Assembly (NCBI GenBank): GCA_903824725.1
Contig: CAIJXU010000009.1
Location: 1 to 42,190 of the forward strand
Reading direction: 5' to 3'
Source: an uncultured Bacteroidota bacterium
GTDB taxonomy: Bacteria > Bacteroidota > Bacteroidia > Chitinophagales > Chitinophagaceae
Length of the DNA stretch: 42,190 nt
Each line of letters begins with the position of its first letter. The stretch's first letter is position 1. Shown here in pieces: positions 1 through 9,108 of the stretch. The notes below the pieces were generated by a model. That model did no database searches. It was not told where the DNA came from and was given only the letters and a program-made list of their open reading frames with translations. A program made the position numbers and the translations under genes.

Positions 1-29
1 ATTAAATAAATAACTTAAATATTTATATT

Positions 30-257
30 ATGTTAAGAAAAAAAATCGGAATTAATATCAAGCCTTTAGCACAACGTGAAAAAGAAGTATTTGATTGCCT
101 TGTAAAAGGAATGAAAACAAGTGAAATTGCAACAAAATTTGATCTAAAACCAAATACGATTTCTACGATTAAGAAAACGATTTATCGTAAATTGAATTTA
201 AATAATCCTTATGATTTATTTCAATATGCCATGATACAAAAACTTCAAAAACAATAA
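30..257 (+). CDS. Stand-alone LuxR/GerE-type HTH protein
   Basis: The 75-residue product is almost entirely a GerE/LuxR-type helix-turn-helix. Residues about 13-70 hold the typical order: LAQREKEVF, then KGMKTSEIATKF (scaffold helix and turn), then KPNTISTIKKTIYRKLN (recognition helix). There is no receiver or ligand-binding domain. An in-frame TAA at positions 3-5 shows that the reading frame is closed upstream, so this is not simply the tail of a longer regulator cut by the window edge, unless that stop is a recent mutation. It is probably a DNA-binding protein. Its target is unknown. The DUF1573 gene follows 11 bases later and may be cotranscribed. The fold call is sure and the role is not. 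Confidence 0.75.
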   Translation: MLRKKIGINIKPLAQREKEVFDCLVKGMKTSEIATKFDLKPNTISTIKKTIYRKLNLNNPYDLFQYAMIQKLQKQ

Positions 258-268
258 AATTCTTTTTT

Positions 269-664
269 ATGAAAAAATTCATTTTAATTGGCTCCTTTAT
301 ATTTTCATTCTCATATGGCTTTACTCAAAATACCCCATCCAATCAAGTGGATATCACTAAACTATTGAAATTCACCAATGATAATTATGATATGGGTAAA
401 ATCAAGTTTGGCAAAACAATCGAATACACTGTTGATATACAAAATATTAGTAATTACAATATTAGTTTAGATAATGTGATGGCAGGTTGTGGCTGTACCA
501 CTCCTAAATTTACCAAGGACCAGATGTTAACGCCTGGAGCACATGCCAATGTGGTGCTTGGATTTAATGGAACTGCCATGGGGCCTTTTTCAAAATCGGC
601 CACACTATTTTTTAGCGGAAATTTGACTAAAACGGTTTCCTTTCATGGGGAAGGGGTACAATAG
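269..664 (+). CDS. DUF1573 domain secreted protein
   Basis: A 131-residue protein with an N-terminal signal peptide (MKKFILIGSFIFSFSYGFTQ, likely cut near residue 19-20). One DUF1573 domain follows, recognised by the core GCGCTTPKF near residues 73-81 and the downstream pattern PGAHANVVLGFNGTAMGPF. DUF1573 proteins are exported, immunoglobulin-like proteins common in Bacteroidota. Their biochemical role is not established. The gene lies just after the small HTH gene and is followed by a strong bidirectional terminator at 704-731. The family call is firm and no function is assigned. Confidence 0.85.
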   Translation: MKKFILIGSFIFSFSYGFTQNTPSNQVDITKLLKFTNDNYDMGKIKFGKTIEYTVDIQNISNYNISLDNVMAGCGCTTPKFTKDQMLTPGAHANVVLGFNGTAMGPFSKSATLFFSGNLTKTVSFHGEGVQ

Positions 665-703
665 TAAGCTAGAATTATATTTTAAATGACCTTATTGGTC
701 ATT

Positions 704-731
704 AAAAAAGGGGCTAAAAGCCCCTTTTTTT
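704..731. terminator. Bidirectional intrinsic terminator
   Basis: A GGGGC/GCCCC stem with a TAAAA loop is flanked by six A on the left and seven T on the right. It can therefore end transcription from both sides: the DUF1573 gene on the plus strand and tRNA-Ser on the minus strand. Confidence 0.85.
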
Positions 732-740
732 GTTATTCTG

Positions 741-825
741 CGGAGAGTTAGGGATTCGAACCCCAGGACCTGTTACAGTCAACAGTTTTCAAGACTGCCG
801 CAATCGACCGCTCTGCCAACTCTCC
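741..825 (-). tRNA. tRNA-Ser (anticodon UGA)
   Basis: An 85-nt class II tRNA on the minus strand. The 7-bp acceptor GGAGAGU pairs with ACUCUCC and a G discriminator follows. The D-arm contains the GCAGAGCGGUCGAUUGCGGC region. The anticodon loop is CUUGAAAA with anticodon UGA. The long variable arm typical of Ser/Leu tRNAs lies between the anticodon and T arms, and the T-loop is GUUCGAAUCC. The CCA end is not fully encoded. A canonical promoter lies directly upstream (830-861) and the terminator at 704-731 lies downstream. Confidence 0.95.
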
Positions 826-829
826 GCGG

Positions 830-861
830 CAAATGTAGGAAGGGAAACCCAATTTTGCAAA
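830..861 (-). promoter_or_regulatory. Promoter of tRNA-Ser
   Basis: On the minus strand the sequence reads TTTG, 20 bases, TACATTTG. This is an exact match to the Bacteroidota primary sigma factor consensus (TTTG -33 and TAnnTTTG -7). The box ends only 4 bases before the tRNA 5' end, so the transcript should begin at or within about one base of the mature end. Confidence 0.75.
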
Positions 862-889
862 AATACTTGTATTTTAAAGGGGTAAACAA

Positions 890-922
890 TTGGTCTAATA
901 TATTGACTACCATGTATCTTTA
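890..922 (+). promoter_or_regulatory. Probable promoter of the ABC exporter gene
   Basis: TTG at 890-892, a 22-base gap, then TATCTTTA at 915-922 (one mismatch to TAnnTTTG). The GTG start lies 15 bases beyond the -7 box, which would give a leader of roughly ten bases. The -33 match is weak. Confidence 0.4.
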
Positions 923-936
923 CAAAAAAGGATTAA

Positions 937-2760
937 GTGAAAGAATTATCAGCATTAAATGTGTTTTTTTGGAAGAATAGGGTGCGGTTTTTCATGGGCA
1001 TCCTATTAGTCATTGCTACCAATTATTTGGCTGTTTTAGCCCCTCAAATTACCGGTTATGTGGTCGGTTTAGTTCAAGCGAAGCTTCCAGGTGCAAAAAC
1101 AGCTTCTAGTATTCATAATGATTACATCGTATCTAGTATTGATCATTTAAGCAGCTATTTTAGCTTTAGTTTCGCTGGCCTCATTACTTTTTGCAGTTTA
1201 ACCATTTTAATTTTAGCCATTATAAGGGGCATTTTTATGTTTTTTATGCGCCAAACGATTATTGTGATGAGCAGGCATATTGAATTTGATCAAAAAAATC
1301 AAGTGTATGCGCATTATCAAAAACTAGATACTGAATTTTATAAAACACATAGTACGGGTGATTTAATGAGTCGTATTACCGAGGATGTAAGTAGGGTGCG
1401 AATGTATACAGGACCTTCCTTAATGTATTTAATCAATTTGGTGTCCTTGATCGGTTTTTGTTTATACAATATGTTTTCTAAAGATGTTATGTTGAGTTTA
1501 TATGTTTTAGCACCACTTCCCATTTTAGCCATTACCATTTATGTGGTGAATAGTGTTATTAATAAAAAGAGTGAACAAATTCAAGGTCAATTATCTGATT
1601 TAACCACCAACGCGCAAGAATCTTATTCGGGCATTAGAGTCATCAAATCATTTGTACAAGAAAAAGCAATGCTAGGCTTTTTTAAAAAAAACAGTGAATT
1701 ATATCGTCAAAATGCAGTGAGCTTAGCAAAAGTAGAAGCGTTTTACGCTCCCACAATGGCGTTAATGATTGGGTTAAGTACATTATTGACCATTTACTTA
1801 GGGGGATTACAGGCTTTAGCAGATCCTTCCAAAGTAGCTACTGTCATTGAGTTTGTGATTTATATTAATATGCTTACTTTCCCTGTTAGTGCAATTGGTT
1901 GGACGGCTAGTATGATTCAGCGTGCTGCTGCTTCTCAAAAAAGACTCAATGAATTTTTATCTATTCAGCCAAGTATCGTAAATAATGGGAAAGAAAAAGT
2001 ATTTGATATAAAAGGCGATATCAATTTTGATCATGTTGGTTTAGTATTTCCGCACTCAGGAGTAAATGCTCTAACTGATTTCAATTTACATATTAAAGCT
2101 GGACAAAAAGTGCTGATTTTGGGTAAGACGGGTGCAGGTAAAACATCTATTGCTCAATTATTGACAAGGATGTATGAACCCACAAAAGGAAAAATTACTA
2201 TTGATGGAATCGCATTAAATGATATCCAATTAAAACAATTAAGAAATGATATAGGATATGTGCAACAAGATGTTTTTTTATTCAGTGATTCAGTTGAAAA
2301 TAATATTCAATTTGGCTTAAGTGATTTGCCTTCAAAAGAAGAATTATTAAAAGCAACAGAAGCTGCTCATGTTTTGAATGAAATAAATAATTTACCAAAG
2401 CAATTTGATACCTTAATAGGGGAGCGCGGCACTACTTTAAGTGGTGGTCAAAAGCAAAGAATAGCCATTGCGCGTTCATTAATAAAAAATCCTGCCATTT
2501 TTATATTAGATGATTGTTTAAGTGCAGTCGATGCCCAAACTGAACAAACCATACTCGCTAATTTTGAAACATATATTAAGGACAAAACAACCCTTATCAT
2601 TACCCACCGAATTTTCTTCCAGTTTCATTTTGATCTTATTATATATTTAGACGAGGGTAAGATTGCAGAAATGGGTACACACGATAGTTTGTTAGTAAAA
2701 AATGGCCTTTATGCTGAATTATATAAGGCACAACAGGCCCAAAATGCCCCTATTGATTAA
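937..2760 (+). CDS. ABC exporter half-transporter (fused permease and ATPase)
   Basis: A 607-residue type IV ABC exporter. The N-terminal membrane domain (about residues 1-330) carries six predicted helices, and the C-terminal ATPase domain covers about 360-600. Visible motifs are Walker A GKTGAGKTS at 396-404, Q-loop VQQDVFLF, signature LSGGQ at 501-505 and the H-loop in IITHRIF. Walker B reads FILDDCLSAVD, with Asp526 where the catalytic glutamate normally sits. That variant is typical of the MdlA/YheI/TM287 side of heterodimeric exporters, so the protein may pair with a second half encoded elsewhere. The substrate cannot be deduced. The start is GTG at 937, because the N-terminal sequence up to the first helix fits the family and no nearby ATG does. 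Confidence 0.9.
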   Translation: MKELSALNVFFWKNRVRFFMGILLVIATNYLAVLAPQITGYVVGLVQAKLPGAKTASSIHNDYIVSSIDHLSSYFSFSFAGLITFCSLTILILAIIRGIFMFFMRQTIIVMSRHIEFDQKNQVYAHYQKLDTEFYKTHSTGDLMSRITEDVSRVRMYTGPSLMYLINLVSLIGFCLYNMFSKDVMLSLYVLAPLPILAITIYVVNSVINKKSEQIQGQLSDLTTNAQESYSGIRVIKSFVQEKAMLGFFKKNSELYRQNAVSLAKVEAFYAPTMALMIGLSTLLTIYLGGLQALADPSKVATVIEFVIYINMLTFPVSAIGWTASMIQRAAASQKRLNEFLSIQPSIVNNGKEKVFDIKGDINFDHVGLVFPHSGVNALTDFNLHIKAGQKVLILGKTGAGKTSIAQLLTRMYEPTKGKITIDGIALNDIQLKQLRNDIGYVQQDVFLFSDSVENNIQFGLSDLPSKEELLKATEAAHVLNEINNLPKQFDTLIGERGTTLSGGQKQRIAIARSLIKNPAIFILDDCLSAVDAQTEQTILANFETYIKDKTTLIITHRIFFQFHFDLIIYLDEGKIAEMGTHDSLLVKNGLYAELYKAQQAQNAPID

Positions 2761-2822
2761 AAGGCTTAAAATTTTTAATTTTCAAGAACATTTTATATTT
2801 TTAGCTATAATTAAATGTATTT

Positions 2823-3353
2823 ATGGAACAAGAGCAATTCGAAGGCAATAATGATCGACAAATTGAAAGTGTATACAGTACCCGTATTAGGGCTGGAAAA
2901 AGACGCACTTACTTTTTTGATGTAAGGGCGACACGTGCCAATGATTACTTTTTAACGATTACAGAAAGCAGAAAGCGTTTTGACAATAATGGTTATGATC
3001 GCCATAAAGTATTTATTTACAAAGAGGACTTTAATAAATTTATAAAAGCTGTAACCGAGGCAATGGATTTTGTTAAAACAGAATTAATGCCCAATTTTGA
3101 TTTTGATGCGTTTAACCATGAAGAGGATGGCGCGAACGGACAAGAGGAAAGACCAAGATTTTCAACACCGCCAGTAGCCCAAATTGAAAAAGATACAGTT
3201 GGTGAAATAGTACAAACTATGGAGCAACCTAAAGAGGAATCAAGTGATGAAAACGAACATATCGTGATCACTGAGAAAGTTCCTTTAGAAGCTAAAGATA
3301 CACCTGCAAGTCAAGGGGATAATTTAAGTGGCGAAGAAGTAGATAAATGGTAA
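2823..3353 (+). CDS. DUF3276 / PUR-alpha-like nucleic-acid-binding protein
   Basis: 176 residues. The N-terminal part (about 15-90) is the DUF3276 domain, with the marks YSTRIRAGKRRTYFFDVRAT, NDYFLTITESRKR and RHKVFIYKEDFNKF. This family is the bacterial PUR-alpha-like fold, which binds single-stranded nucleic acid in characterised members such as those of Borrelia. The rest (about 105-176) is acidic, low-complexity and probably disordered. It stands alone, with the next gene convergent 10 bases downstream. The fold and family are well supported. The cellular role is inferred. Confidence 0.85.
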   Translation: MEQEQFEGNNDRQIESVYSTRIRAGKRRTYFFDVRATRANDYFLTITESRKRFDNNGYDRHKVFIYKEDFNKFIKAVTEAMDFVKTELMPNFDFDAFNHEEDGANGQEERPRFSTPPVAQIEKDTVGEIVQTMEQPKEESSDENEHIVITEKVPLEAKDTPASQGDNLSGEEVDKW

Positions 3354-3363
3354 TTGTATAGAT

Positions 3364-3852
3364 CTATAATTTTTTGATCATCCATATATCACAACCATCG
3401 TGTCCGCTATTGCCTAGTGAATGGTTGATTTTTTCAAAACCTACATTTTCATAAATAGACACTGCTTTGGAAAGTTCGGGCATGGATTCAAGATACACTT
3501 GATCATAGCCATTGTCTTTGGCCCAACCCATAGATTTTAATAATAATTTTTTTCCTAATCCTGTACCTCGGGCATTTTTATTTAAATATAATTTTACCAA
3601 CTCGCAGGTTTTATGAGGCAAGCCAATAGTAGGATAGATTCCTGCACCGCCTATTACGATTCCATTTTCTTCTGCTACAAAATAAATAGAACCAGGCATT
3701 TGAAATAATTCAAATAAATGATCTGTAGTAGGATCAAAATAAACCGTACCAGGTTTGTTGGCGCCAAATTCTTTTAATGCAGCTCGTATTACTTTCGCAA
3801 TTTCCTCGTTGTCTTTTAATTCAATATTCCTTATCAATATAGGTGCTTGCAT
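3364..3852 (-). CDS. GNAT family N-acetyltransferase
   Basis: A GNAT-fold acetyltransferase of 162 residues. The acetyl-CoA-binding motif A is visible as VKLYLNKNARGTGLGKKLL, with the R-G-x-G-x-G turn, and motif B follows as a C-terminal YENVGFEK segment. The start is set at 3852 because its ATG overlaps the TAA stop of pgi by one base (TAATG), an arrangement typical of translational coupling. A start at 3870 would add six residues. The substrate is unknown. The gene is the last in a minus-strand run with pgi and the threonine aldolase. Confidence 0.8.
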   Translation of the reverse strand: MQAPILIRNIELKDNEEIAKVIRAALKEFGANKPGTVYFDPTTDHLFELFQMPGSIYFVAEENGIVIGGAGIYPTIGLPHKTCELVKLYLNKNARGTGLGKKLLLKSMGWAKDNGYDQVYLESMPELSKAVSIYENVGFEKINHSLGNSGHDGCDIWMIKKL

Positions 3853-5513
3853 TAGGCTTGTTTTTTCCAATCCTTATATTGGTTCATTAATCCATTAGTA
3901 GAACTGTCGTGATTGTCGACTTTTTCAGTTTGGGTTAATTCAGGTAATATTTTATTTGCTAATTGCTTTCCTAATTCAACACCCCATTGGTCATAACTAA
4001 AAATATTCCAAATCACTCCTTGTGTAAATATTTTATGTTCATAGGTGGCAATTAAAAAGCCTAGGGTAGCTGGGGTTATTTTTTTAACTAAAATAGAATT
4101 GGTAGGTTTATTGCCAGCAAACACTTTAAAAGGAGCTAAAGTTTCAATCTCTTTTGGTGATTTTTTGCTTTGTGTTAATTCAGCTAATACTTCTGCATTT
4201 GTTTTGCCATTAAGCAAAGCTTCGGTTTGTGCAAAGTAGTTACTTAATAATTTATCATGGTGATCGCCAATTGGATTGTGGCTAATGGCTGGAGCTATAA
4301 AATCACATGGTATTACTAAAGTACCTTGATGAATTAATTGATAAAATGCATGTTGTCCGTTGGTGCCTGGCTCGCCCCAAATAACAGGACCTGTTGTGTA
4401 GTTAACAGCTGTGCCATTTCGATCAATAAATTTACCATTACTTTCCATATTGCCCTGTTGAAAATAGGCTGCAAATCGGTGCATGTATTGATCGTAAGGT
4501 AAGATGGCTTCACTTTGTGCTCCAAAGAAATTAGTATACCATATTCCTAATAAGGCCATAATCACTGGCATATTTTTTTCAGGAGCAGCATTTTTAAAAT
4601 GTAAGTCTGCTTCATGTGCTCCTTTTAATAATCCTTCGAAATTGTCATATCCTATGGTTAATGCAATAGATAATCCGATGGCGCTCCATAATGAATATCT
4701 TCCTCCCACCCAATCCCAAAATTCAAACATATTCTTACTGCTTATTCCAAATGCATTCACTGCTTTTTCGTTGGTGCTTAATGCAACAAAATGAGTTGCA
4801 ATATGTTTTTCATCTATTGCTTTTTCTAAAAACCATGATCTAGCTGTATGCGCATTGGTCATAGTCTCCTGAGTCGTGAATGTTTTAGAAGCAATTAAAA
4901 AGAGGGTTTCTTCGGCATTGACCCTTTTTAAAGTTTCAGAGATATGTGTACCATCTACATTACTTACAAAGTGAACTTGAATTCCTTTTACCCAATATGG
5001 TTTTAAAGCTTCAGTCACCATCACTGGACCTAGATCACTTCCCCCAATTCCAATGTTTACGATGGTGGTGATTTTTTTTCCTGTATATCCTACATGTTCT
5101 CCTTGATGAATATTGTTGCAAAATGTTTTCATTTGCTTTTGTACGCGAATAATTTCAGGCATCACATCCTGCTCATCCACGAATACAGGACTTCCACTAA
5201 AATTTCGTAATGCTGTATGAAGTACCGCTCTATTTTCAGTTTCATTAATTGCCTTTCCGTCAAATTGTGCTGTAATTGCATTGGGTAAACCACATTCTTT
5301 TGCTAACTGAAATAACAATTGAAGGGTTTTATCAGTGACAATATTTTTTGAGTAATCAAATAAAATATCAGAAACAGTAATGGAATATTGCTCAAATCGG
5401 CTAGGGTCGGTTGCAAACAAATCTTTCATGTGTTTGCGATTCATCTCTTCTTCAAAATGTTTTTTTAAAACAAACCAGGCCTGCGTAGATGTCGGATTAA
5501 TTCTTTCTAACAT
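3852..5513 (-). CDS. pgi: Glucose-6-phosphate isomerase
   Basis: A 553-residue phosphoglucose isomerase, which interconverts glucose 6-phosphate and fructose 6-phosphate in the cytoplasm. Both family signatures are present: the [13 protein letters not shown] region and the [19 protein letters not shown] region, whose Glu and His belong to the active site. The sugar-phosphate-binding segment ([10 protein letters not shown], then SKTFTTQET) and the C-terminal catalytic Lys region (GVELGKQLA) are also present. The length agrees with the large, E. coli-like form. Its stop codon overlaps the start of the GNAT gene, and the threonine aldolase gene lies 62 bases upstream on the same strand. No anomaly was seen. 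Confidence 0.97.
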   Translation of the reverse strand: MLERINPTSTQAWFVLKKHFEEEMNRKHMKDLFATDPSRFEQYSITVSDILFDYSKNIVTDKTLQLLFQLAKECGLPNAITAQFDGKAINETENRAVLHTALRNFSGSPVFVDEQDVMPEIIRVQKQMKTFCNNIHQGEHVGYTGKKITTIVNIGIGGSDLGPVMVTEALKPYWVKGIQVHFVSNVDGTHISETLKRVNAEETLFLIASKTFTTQETMTNAHTARSWFLEKAIDEKHIATHFVALSTNEKAVNAFGISSKNMFEFWDWVGGRYSLWSAIGLSIALTIGYDNFEGLLKGAHEADLHFKNAAPEKNMPVIMALLGIWYTNFFGAQSEAILPYDQYMHRFAAYFQQGNMESNGKFIDRNGTAVNYTTGPVIWGEPGTNGQHAFYQLIHQGTLVIPCDFIAPAISHNPIGDHHDKLLSNYFAQTEALLNGKTNAEVLAELTQSKKSPKEIETLAPFKVFAGNKPTNSILVKKITPATLGFLIATYEHKIFTQGVIWNIFSYDQWGVELGKQLANKILPELTQTEKVDNHDSSTNGLMNQYKDWKKQA

Positions 5514-5575
5514 AATTCTTATTTATTATTCTTTTCTATTCTTCTTTTTTCTTTTCAAAAACCACCACTATTACT

Positions 5576-6589
5576 CTACAAAGCATGAATGGTTTTGATG
5601 GTTTGATGGGTCATTTCTTCATTAATATCCAAATGCAAAACAAATCGAACTAAAGTTGGGGACATGGCAATCACTAAAATTCCTTTTTGTTTTAATTCCG
5701 CTGCTAAACTAGTTGCATTGAATTTTCCTTGAATTTTAGCAATCACAATATTGGTTTCTACTTCGAATACTTCTTCCACAAAATCTTTCTTTAATAAAGC
5801 TTCTTTAATTAATAATGCTTTTGCATGATCCTCCGATAATCTTTGTACATGATGGTCTAATGCATAAATCCCTGCTGCTGCTAATGAACCTGCTTGTCTC
5901 ATGCCACCACCAAATACTTTACGCCAACGACGCGCTTTTTTTATAAAGGGAGTACTGCCTACTAAAACACTTCCCACTGGTGCGCCTAATCCTTTACTTA
6001 AACAAAGTGAAATAGAATCAAACAGTTTTCCATATTGGGTAGGATCTTCCTTTTTATGAACAATGGCATTGAACAATCTAGCCCCATCCAAATGTAGGGA
6101 TAAGCCATGCGTTTTTGCTACTTTTTGAATAGCCGCCACTTCTTGTAAATCATAACAAGCACCACCGCCTCGGTTGCTTGTATTTTCCAAACTTACTAGC
6201 TTCGAAATGGGCTTATGGACATCATCGGGGTTGATAGCTGCTAAAACTTGTTGAGCAGTAATACGACCCCGGTTTCCTTGTAATAGTTTAACCGAACAAC
6301 CAGAATTGGATGCAATGCCACCGCCTTCATATTGATAAATATGGGATAATTCATCACAAATCACTTCATCCCCTGATTGGGTATGTGTTTTGATCGCAAT
6401 TTGATTGGTCATGGTTCCACTTGGGCAGAATAAACCCGCTTCCATGCCAAAAATAGCAGCTGTTTTTGCTTCCAAAGCATTGATGCTTGGATCTTCCCCA
6501 AATACATCATCTCCAATAGGGGCTTGTTGCATATAGGCCAACATATCTTTAGTAGGGAGGGTTACTGTATCGGATCTAAAATCAATCAT
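5576..6589 (-). CDS. ltaA: Low-specificity L-threonine aldolase
   Basis: A 337-residue PLP enzyme that cleaves L-threonine or allo-threonine to glycine and acetaldehyde. Recognised features are the N-terminal [13 protein letters not shown], the PLP-stacking His83 in [12 protein letters not shown], Asp168 in [11 protein letters not shown] and the Schiff-base Lys199 in [12 protein letters not shown]. The length is normal for the family. A TATCTTCG sequence (6594-6601, minus strand, one mismatch to the -7 consensus) ends 4 bases before the ATG, so the mRNA may be leaderless. pgi follows 62 bases downstream and could be read from the same transcript. Confidence 0.93.
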   Translation of the reverse strand: MIDFRSDTVTLPTKDMLAYMQQAPIGDDVFGEDPSINALEAKTAAIFGMEAGLFCPSGTMTNQIAIKTHTQSGDEVICDELSHIYQYEGGGIASNSGCSVKLLQGNRGRITAQQVLAAINPDDVHKPISKLVSLENTSNRGGGACYDLQEVAAIQKVAKTHGLSLHLDGARLFNAIVHKKEDPTQYGKLFDSISLCLSKGLGAPVGSVLVGSTPFIKKARRWRKVFGGGMRQAGSLAAAGIYALDHHVQRLSEDHAKALLIKEALLKKDFVEEVFEVETNIVIAKIQGKFNATSLAAELKQKGILVIAMSPTLVRFVLHLDINEEMTHQTIKTIHAL

Positions 6590-6687
6590 AGGACGAAGAT
6601 AAATCCGAGTTGGGGATTATTCCTAAATTTTTAGAAAATGGGGACATTTTACCCTTATTTATGTGCATAAATCCCTTTCTATCAATA

Positions 6688-6719
6688 TTTGCTGAATTAA
6701 TCGCAAAATCGTACCTTTG
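6688..6719 (+). promoter_or_regulatory. Promoter of rpoD
   Basis: TTTG at 6688-6691, a 20-base spacer, then TACCTTTG at 6712-6719. Both boxes match the Bacteroidota consensus exactly and the spacing equals that of the tRNA-Ser promoter. The predicted leader before the rpoD ATG is about 90 bases, unlike the very short leaders suggested elsewhere in the window. Confidence 0.7.
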
Positions 6720-6813
6720 CCGACTGACATTTGTTATTATTTCGTATATTAACTTATTGTTGGACACACTTTTTTAGGTATTACATCGTTATACATTTAA
6801 ATAAATTCTTTGC

Positions 6814-7671
6814 ATGAGGCAGCTGAAAATTGCAACACAGATTACCAACAGAGATTCACAAGCGGTTGAAAAGTACTTACAAGAGATTTCGAAAATCTCT
6901 ATGATTAACCCAGAGGAGGAGACCACTTTAGCGCAACGCATTAAAATGGGTGATCAAAGAGCTTTGGATAAATTAGTACAAGCCAATTTGCGTTTTGTGG
7001 TATCCGTTGCAAAACAATACCAACACCAAGGGTTGTCTTTATCTGATTTAATCAATGAAGGAAACTTAGGTTTGATCAAAGCGGCTCAAAGATTTGATGA
7101 AACAAAAGGATTTAAATTTATCTCATATGCTGTATGGTGGATTCGTCAATCCATATTGCAAGCTTTGGCTGAACAAGGTCGTTTGGTTCGTTTACCACAA
7201 AATAAAATCGGAACTTATAATAAAGCGAACAAAGCTTATATGGCTTTTGAACAAGAACATGAGCGTGAGCCATCTACAGAGGAATTAGCAGGCATATTAG
7301 AGATGTCCGAAACTGAAATCAACAATATCTTCCAATCTAATACACGTCATACTTCATTAGATGCACCAGTGCATGAAGCTGAAGATGTGGCCATGGGTGA
7401 TTTATTAAAAGGAGGCGATGAAACAGACGAGGATGTAATGAAAGATTCCTTGAGAGAGGAAATTCGTCGTGTACTTAAGTCATTGAGTCCTAGAGAGGCA
7501 GAGATAGTTAATGCTTATTTTGGTTTAGATGGCGAGAATGGAGTAACCATTGAACAAATTGGGATCAAATACGATTTAACAAAAGAAAGAATAAGACAAA
7601 TTAAAGAGCGTGCTATAAAACGTTTACAAAAAGCGAGATATAGTAATGCACTTAAGGCTTATTTGGGCTAA
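6814..7671 (+). CDS. rpoD: Primary RNA polymerase sigma factor RpoD/SigA
   Basis: A 285-residue sigma-70 of the short Bacteroidota type, without region 1.1. In order: region 1.2 (AVEKYLQEISKISMINPEEE), region 2 with the core-binding and -10 segments (NLRFVVSVAKQYQ, SDLINEGNLGLIKAAQRFD, FKFISYAVWWIRQSI), region 3 (IGTYNKANKAYMAFEQEHE) and region 4 with the HTH (VTIEQIGIKYDLTKERIRQI). It directs recognition of the TTTG / TAnnTTTG promoters seen in this window. The gene has its own promoter and a terminator and appears monocistronic. Confidence 0.96.
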   Translation: MRQLKIATQITNRDSQAVEKYLQEISKISMINPEEETTLAQRIKMGDQRALDKLVQANLRFVVSVAKQYQHQGLSLSDLINEGNLGLIKAAQRFDETKGFKFISYAVWWIRQSILQALAEQGRLVRLPQNKIGTYNKANKAYMAFEQEHEREPSTEELAGILEMSETEINNIFQSNTRHTSLDAPVHEAEDVAMGDLLKGGDETDEDVMKDSLREEIRRVLKSLSPREAEIVNAYFGLDGENGVTIEQIGIKYDLTKERIRQIKERAIKRLQKARYSNALKAYLG

Positions 7672-7687
7672 TAATGAAATAGATTAC

Positions 7688-7728
7688 AAAGCCCCTTCAA
7701 TCTAACGATTAGACGGGGCTTTTTTTTA
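7688..7728 (+). terminator. Terminator after rpoD
   Basis: An AAAGCCCC / GGGGCTTT stem is extended internally by TCTAA-CGA-TTAGA and is followed by a run of eight T. Confidence 0.85.
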
Positions 7729-7771
7729 CAAAAGACAATTAGATAGTAGAAGAAAAGTTTAAAAACCGGTT

Positions 7772-8707
7772 ATGGAAACAGAAAAAGTAAGCATCTTAAT
7801 TATAGGATCGGGGCCTGCAGGTTATACCGCTGCCATATATGCAGCAAGGGCAAATATGAAACCTTTATTATACCAAGGCATACAACCAGGAGGTCAATTA
7901 ACCATTACCACCGAAGTTGAAAATTATCCTGGTTTCCCAGACGGCATACAAGGACCAGATATGATGGTCAATTTTGAAAAGCAAGCAGCTCGCATGGGTA
8001 CTGATATTCGTTATGGCTTAGCGACTAAGGTTGATTTTAGTGGGGATGTAAAAAAAGTATGGATTGATGATGAAAAATTAATAGAGGCCGATGCGGTTAT
8101 AATATCAACTGGAGCAAGTGCGAAGTGGTTGGGTATCCCAAGTGAAGAAAGATTGAATGGTTTTGGAGTGAGCGCTTGTGCAGTTTGTGATGGTTTCTTT
8201 TTTAAAGGAAAGGAAGTAGCGATCGTTGGAGCAGGAGATACCGCAGCCGAAGAAGCACATTATTTATCTAAAATGTGTACCACCGTTCATATGATTGTTC
8301 GTAAAGAACAAATGCGTGCAAGTAAAGTAATGCAAGATAGAGTTTTGAACACGCCCAATATTAAAGTGTATTTTAATACAGAGACCGATGAAATTTTAGG
8401 AGAGAAATCGGTACAAGCCGTTCGAGTAAAAAATAGCAAGACAAATGAATTAAAAGAAATTCCTGTGTCTGCTTTTTTTGTTGCCATTGGTCATAAACCG
8501 AATAGTGATATTTTTAAAGATTATATTACAATGGATGAGACAGGCTACATCATCACTGAACCAGGTACTACTAAAACAAATGTGCCAGGGGTATTTGCAT
8601 CAGGTGATGTACAGGATAAAAATTATCGTCAAGCGGTGACGGCAGCGGGTAGTGGATGTATGGCTGCTTTAGATGCTGAAAGATATTTAACTGCAAAAGG
8701 TCATTAA
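7772..8707 (+). CDS. trxB: Thioredoxin-disulfide reductase
   Basis: A 311-residue low-molecular-weight thioredoxin reductase, which passes electrons from NADPH through FAD to thioredoxin. The N-terminal FAD site is GSGPAGYTAAIYAARA (residues 12-27). The redox pair is CAVC at 136-139, and the NADPH site begins with GAGDTAAEEA at 153. The C-terminal FAD segment contains GVFASGDVQDKNYRQAVTAAGSG. The length and spacing are canonical. folB begins 4 bases after the stop and is probably cotranscribed. Confidence 0.96.
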   Translation: METEKVSILIIGSGPAGYTAAIYAARANMKPLLYQGIQPGGQLTITTEVENYPGFPDGIQGPDMMVNFEKQAARMGTDIRYGLATKVDFSGDVKKVWIDDEKLIEADAVIISTGASAKWLGIPSEERLNGFGVSACAVCDGFFFKGKEVAIVGAGDTAAEEAHYLSKMCTTVHMIVRKEQMRASKVMQDRVLNTPNIKVYFNTETDEILGEKSVQAVRVKNSKTNELKEIPVSAFFVAIGHKPNSDIFKDYITMDETGYIITEPGTTKTNVPGVFASGDVQDKNYRQAVTAAGSGCMAALDAERYLTAKGH

Positions 8708-8711
8708 TATA

Positions 8712-9086
8712 ATGTCACACACCCATTCAATGCGCATTAGTTTAAATAATATAGTCTTTGTTGGATACCATGGCTTATATGCCGAAGAAAAAAAACTTGG
8801 AAATACTTATATTGTTGATGTAGATGTTGACTTTACACCGCCTATTGCCATCATAGATAAATTAGAGCAAACCATTGATTATGTTGCAGTGTATTCGTTA
8901 ATTAAAAAATGGATGGCCATTCCAACTCCTTTATTAGAAACCCTAATTGGTAAAATGGCAGAAGATATTTTATTAGAACATGCGATAGCTAATAAAGTAA
9001 GTATAAAAATTTCAAAATTACATTTACCCATTCCTGAATTTGAAGGATCTGCTTCGGTTTACATTGAGAAATCAAGAAATAAATAA
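8712..9086 (+). CDS. folB: Dihydroneopterin aldolase
   Basis: A 124-residue FolB-type protein of the tunnelling fold. It converts 7,8-dihydroneopterin to 6-hydroxymethyl-dihydropterin and glycolaldehyde in folate synthesis. Diagnostic segments are NIVFVGYHGLYAEEKKLGNT near the N-terminus, the conserved Glu in the middle (TPLLETLIGKMAEDIL) and the C-terminal KISKLHLPIPEF region. It follows trxB with only 4 bases between. The other folate genes in the window, the formyl-THF cyclo-ligase gene (11926) and folP (40327), are not linked to it. Confidence 0.9.
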   Translation: MSHTHSMRISLNNIVFVGYHGLYAEEKKLGNTYIVDVDVDFTPPIAIIDKLEQTIDYVAVYSLIKKWMAIPTPLLETLIGKMAEDILLEHAIANKVSIKISKLHLPIPEFEGSASVYIEKSRNK

Positions 9087-9108
9087 TTACGCTATCTAAA
9101 ATTAATTT

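Noticed and set aside
6582..6767. A 61-codon minus-strand ORF upstream of the threonine aldolase gene
   Set aside because: It covers the rpoD promoter and leader region, has no recognisable domain and overlaps the aldolase start. Judged non-coding.
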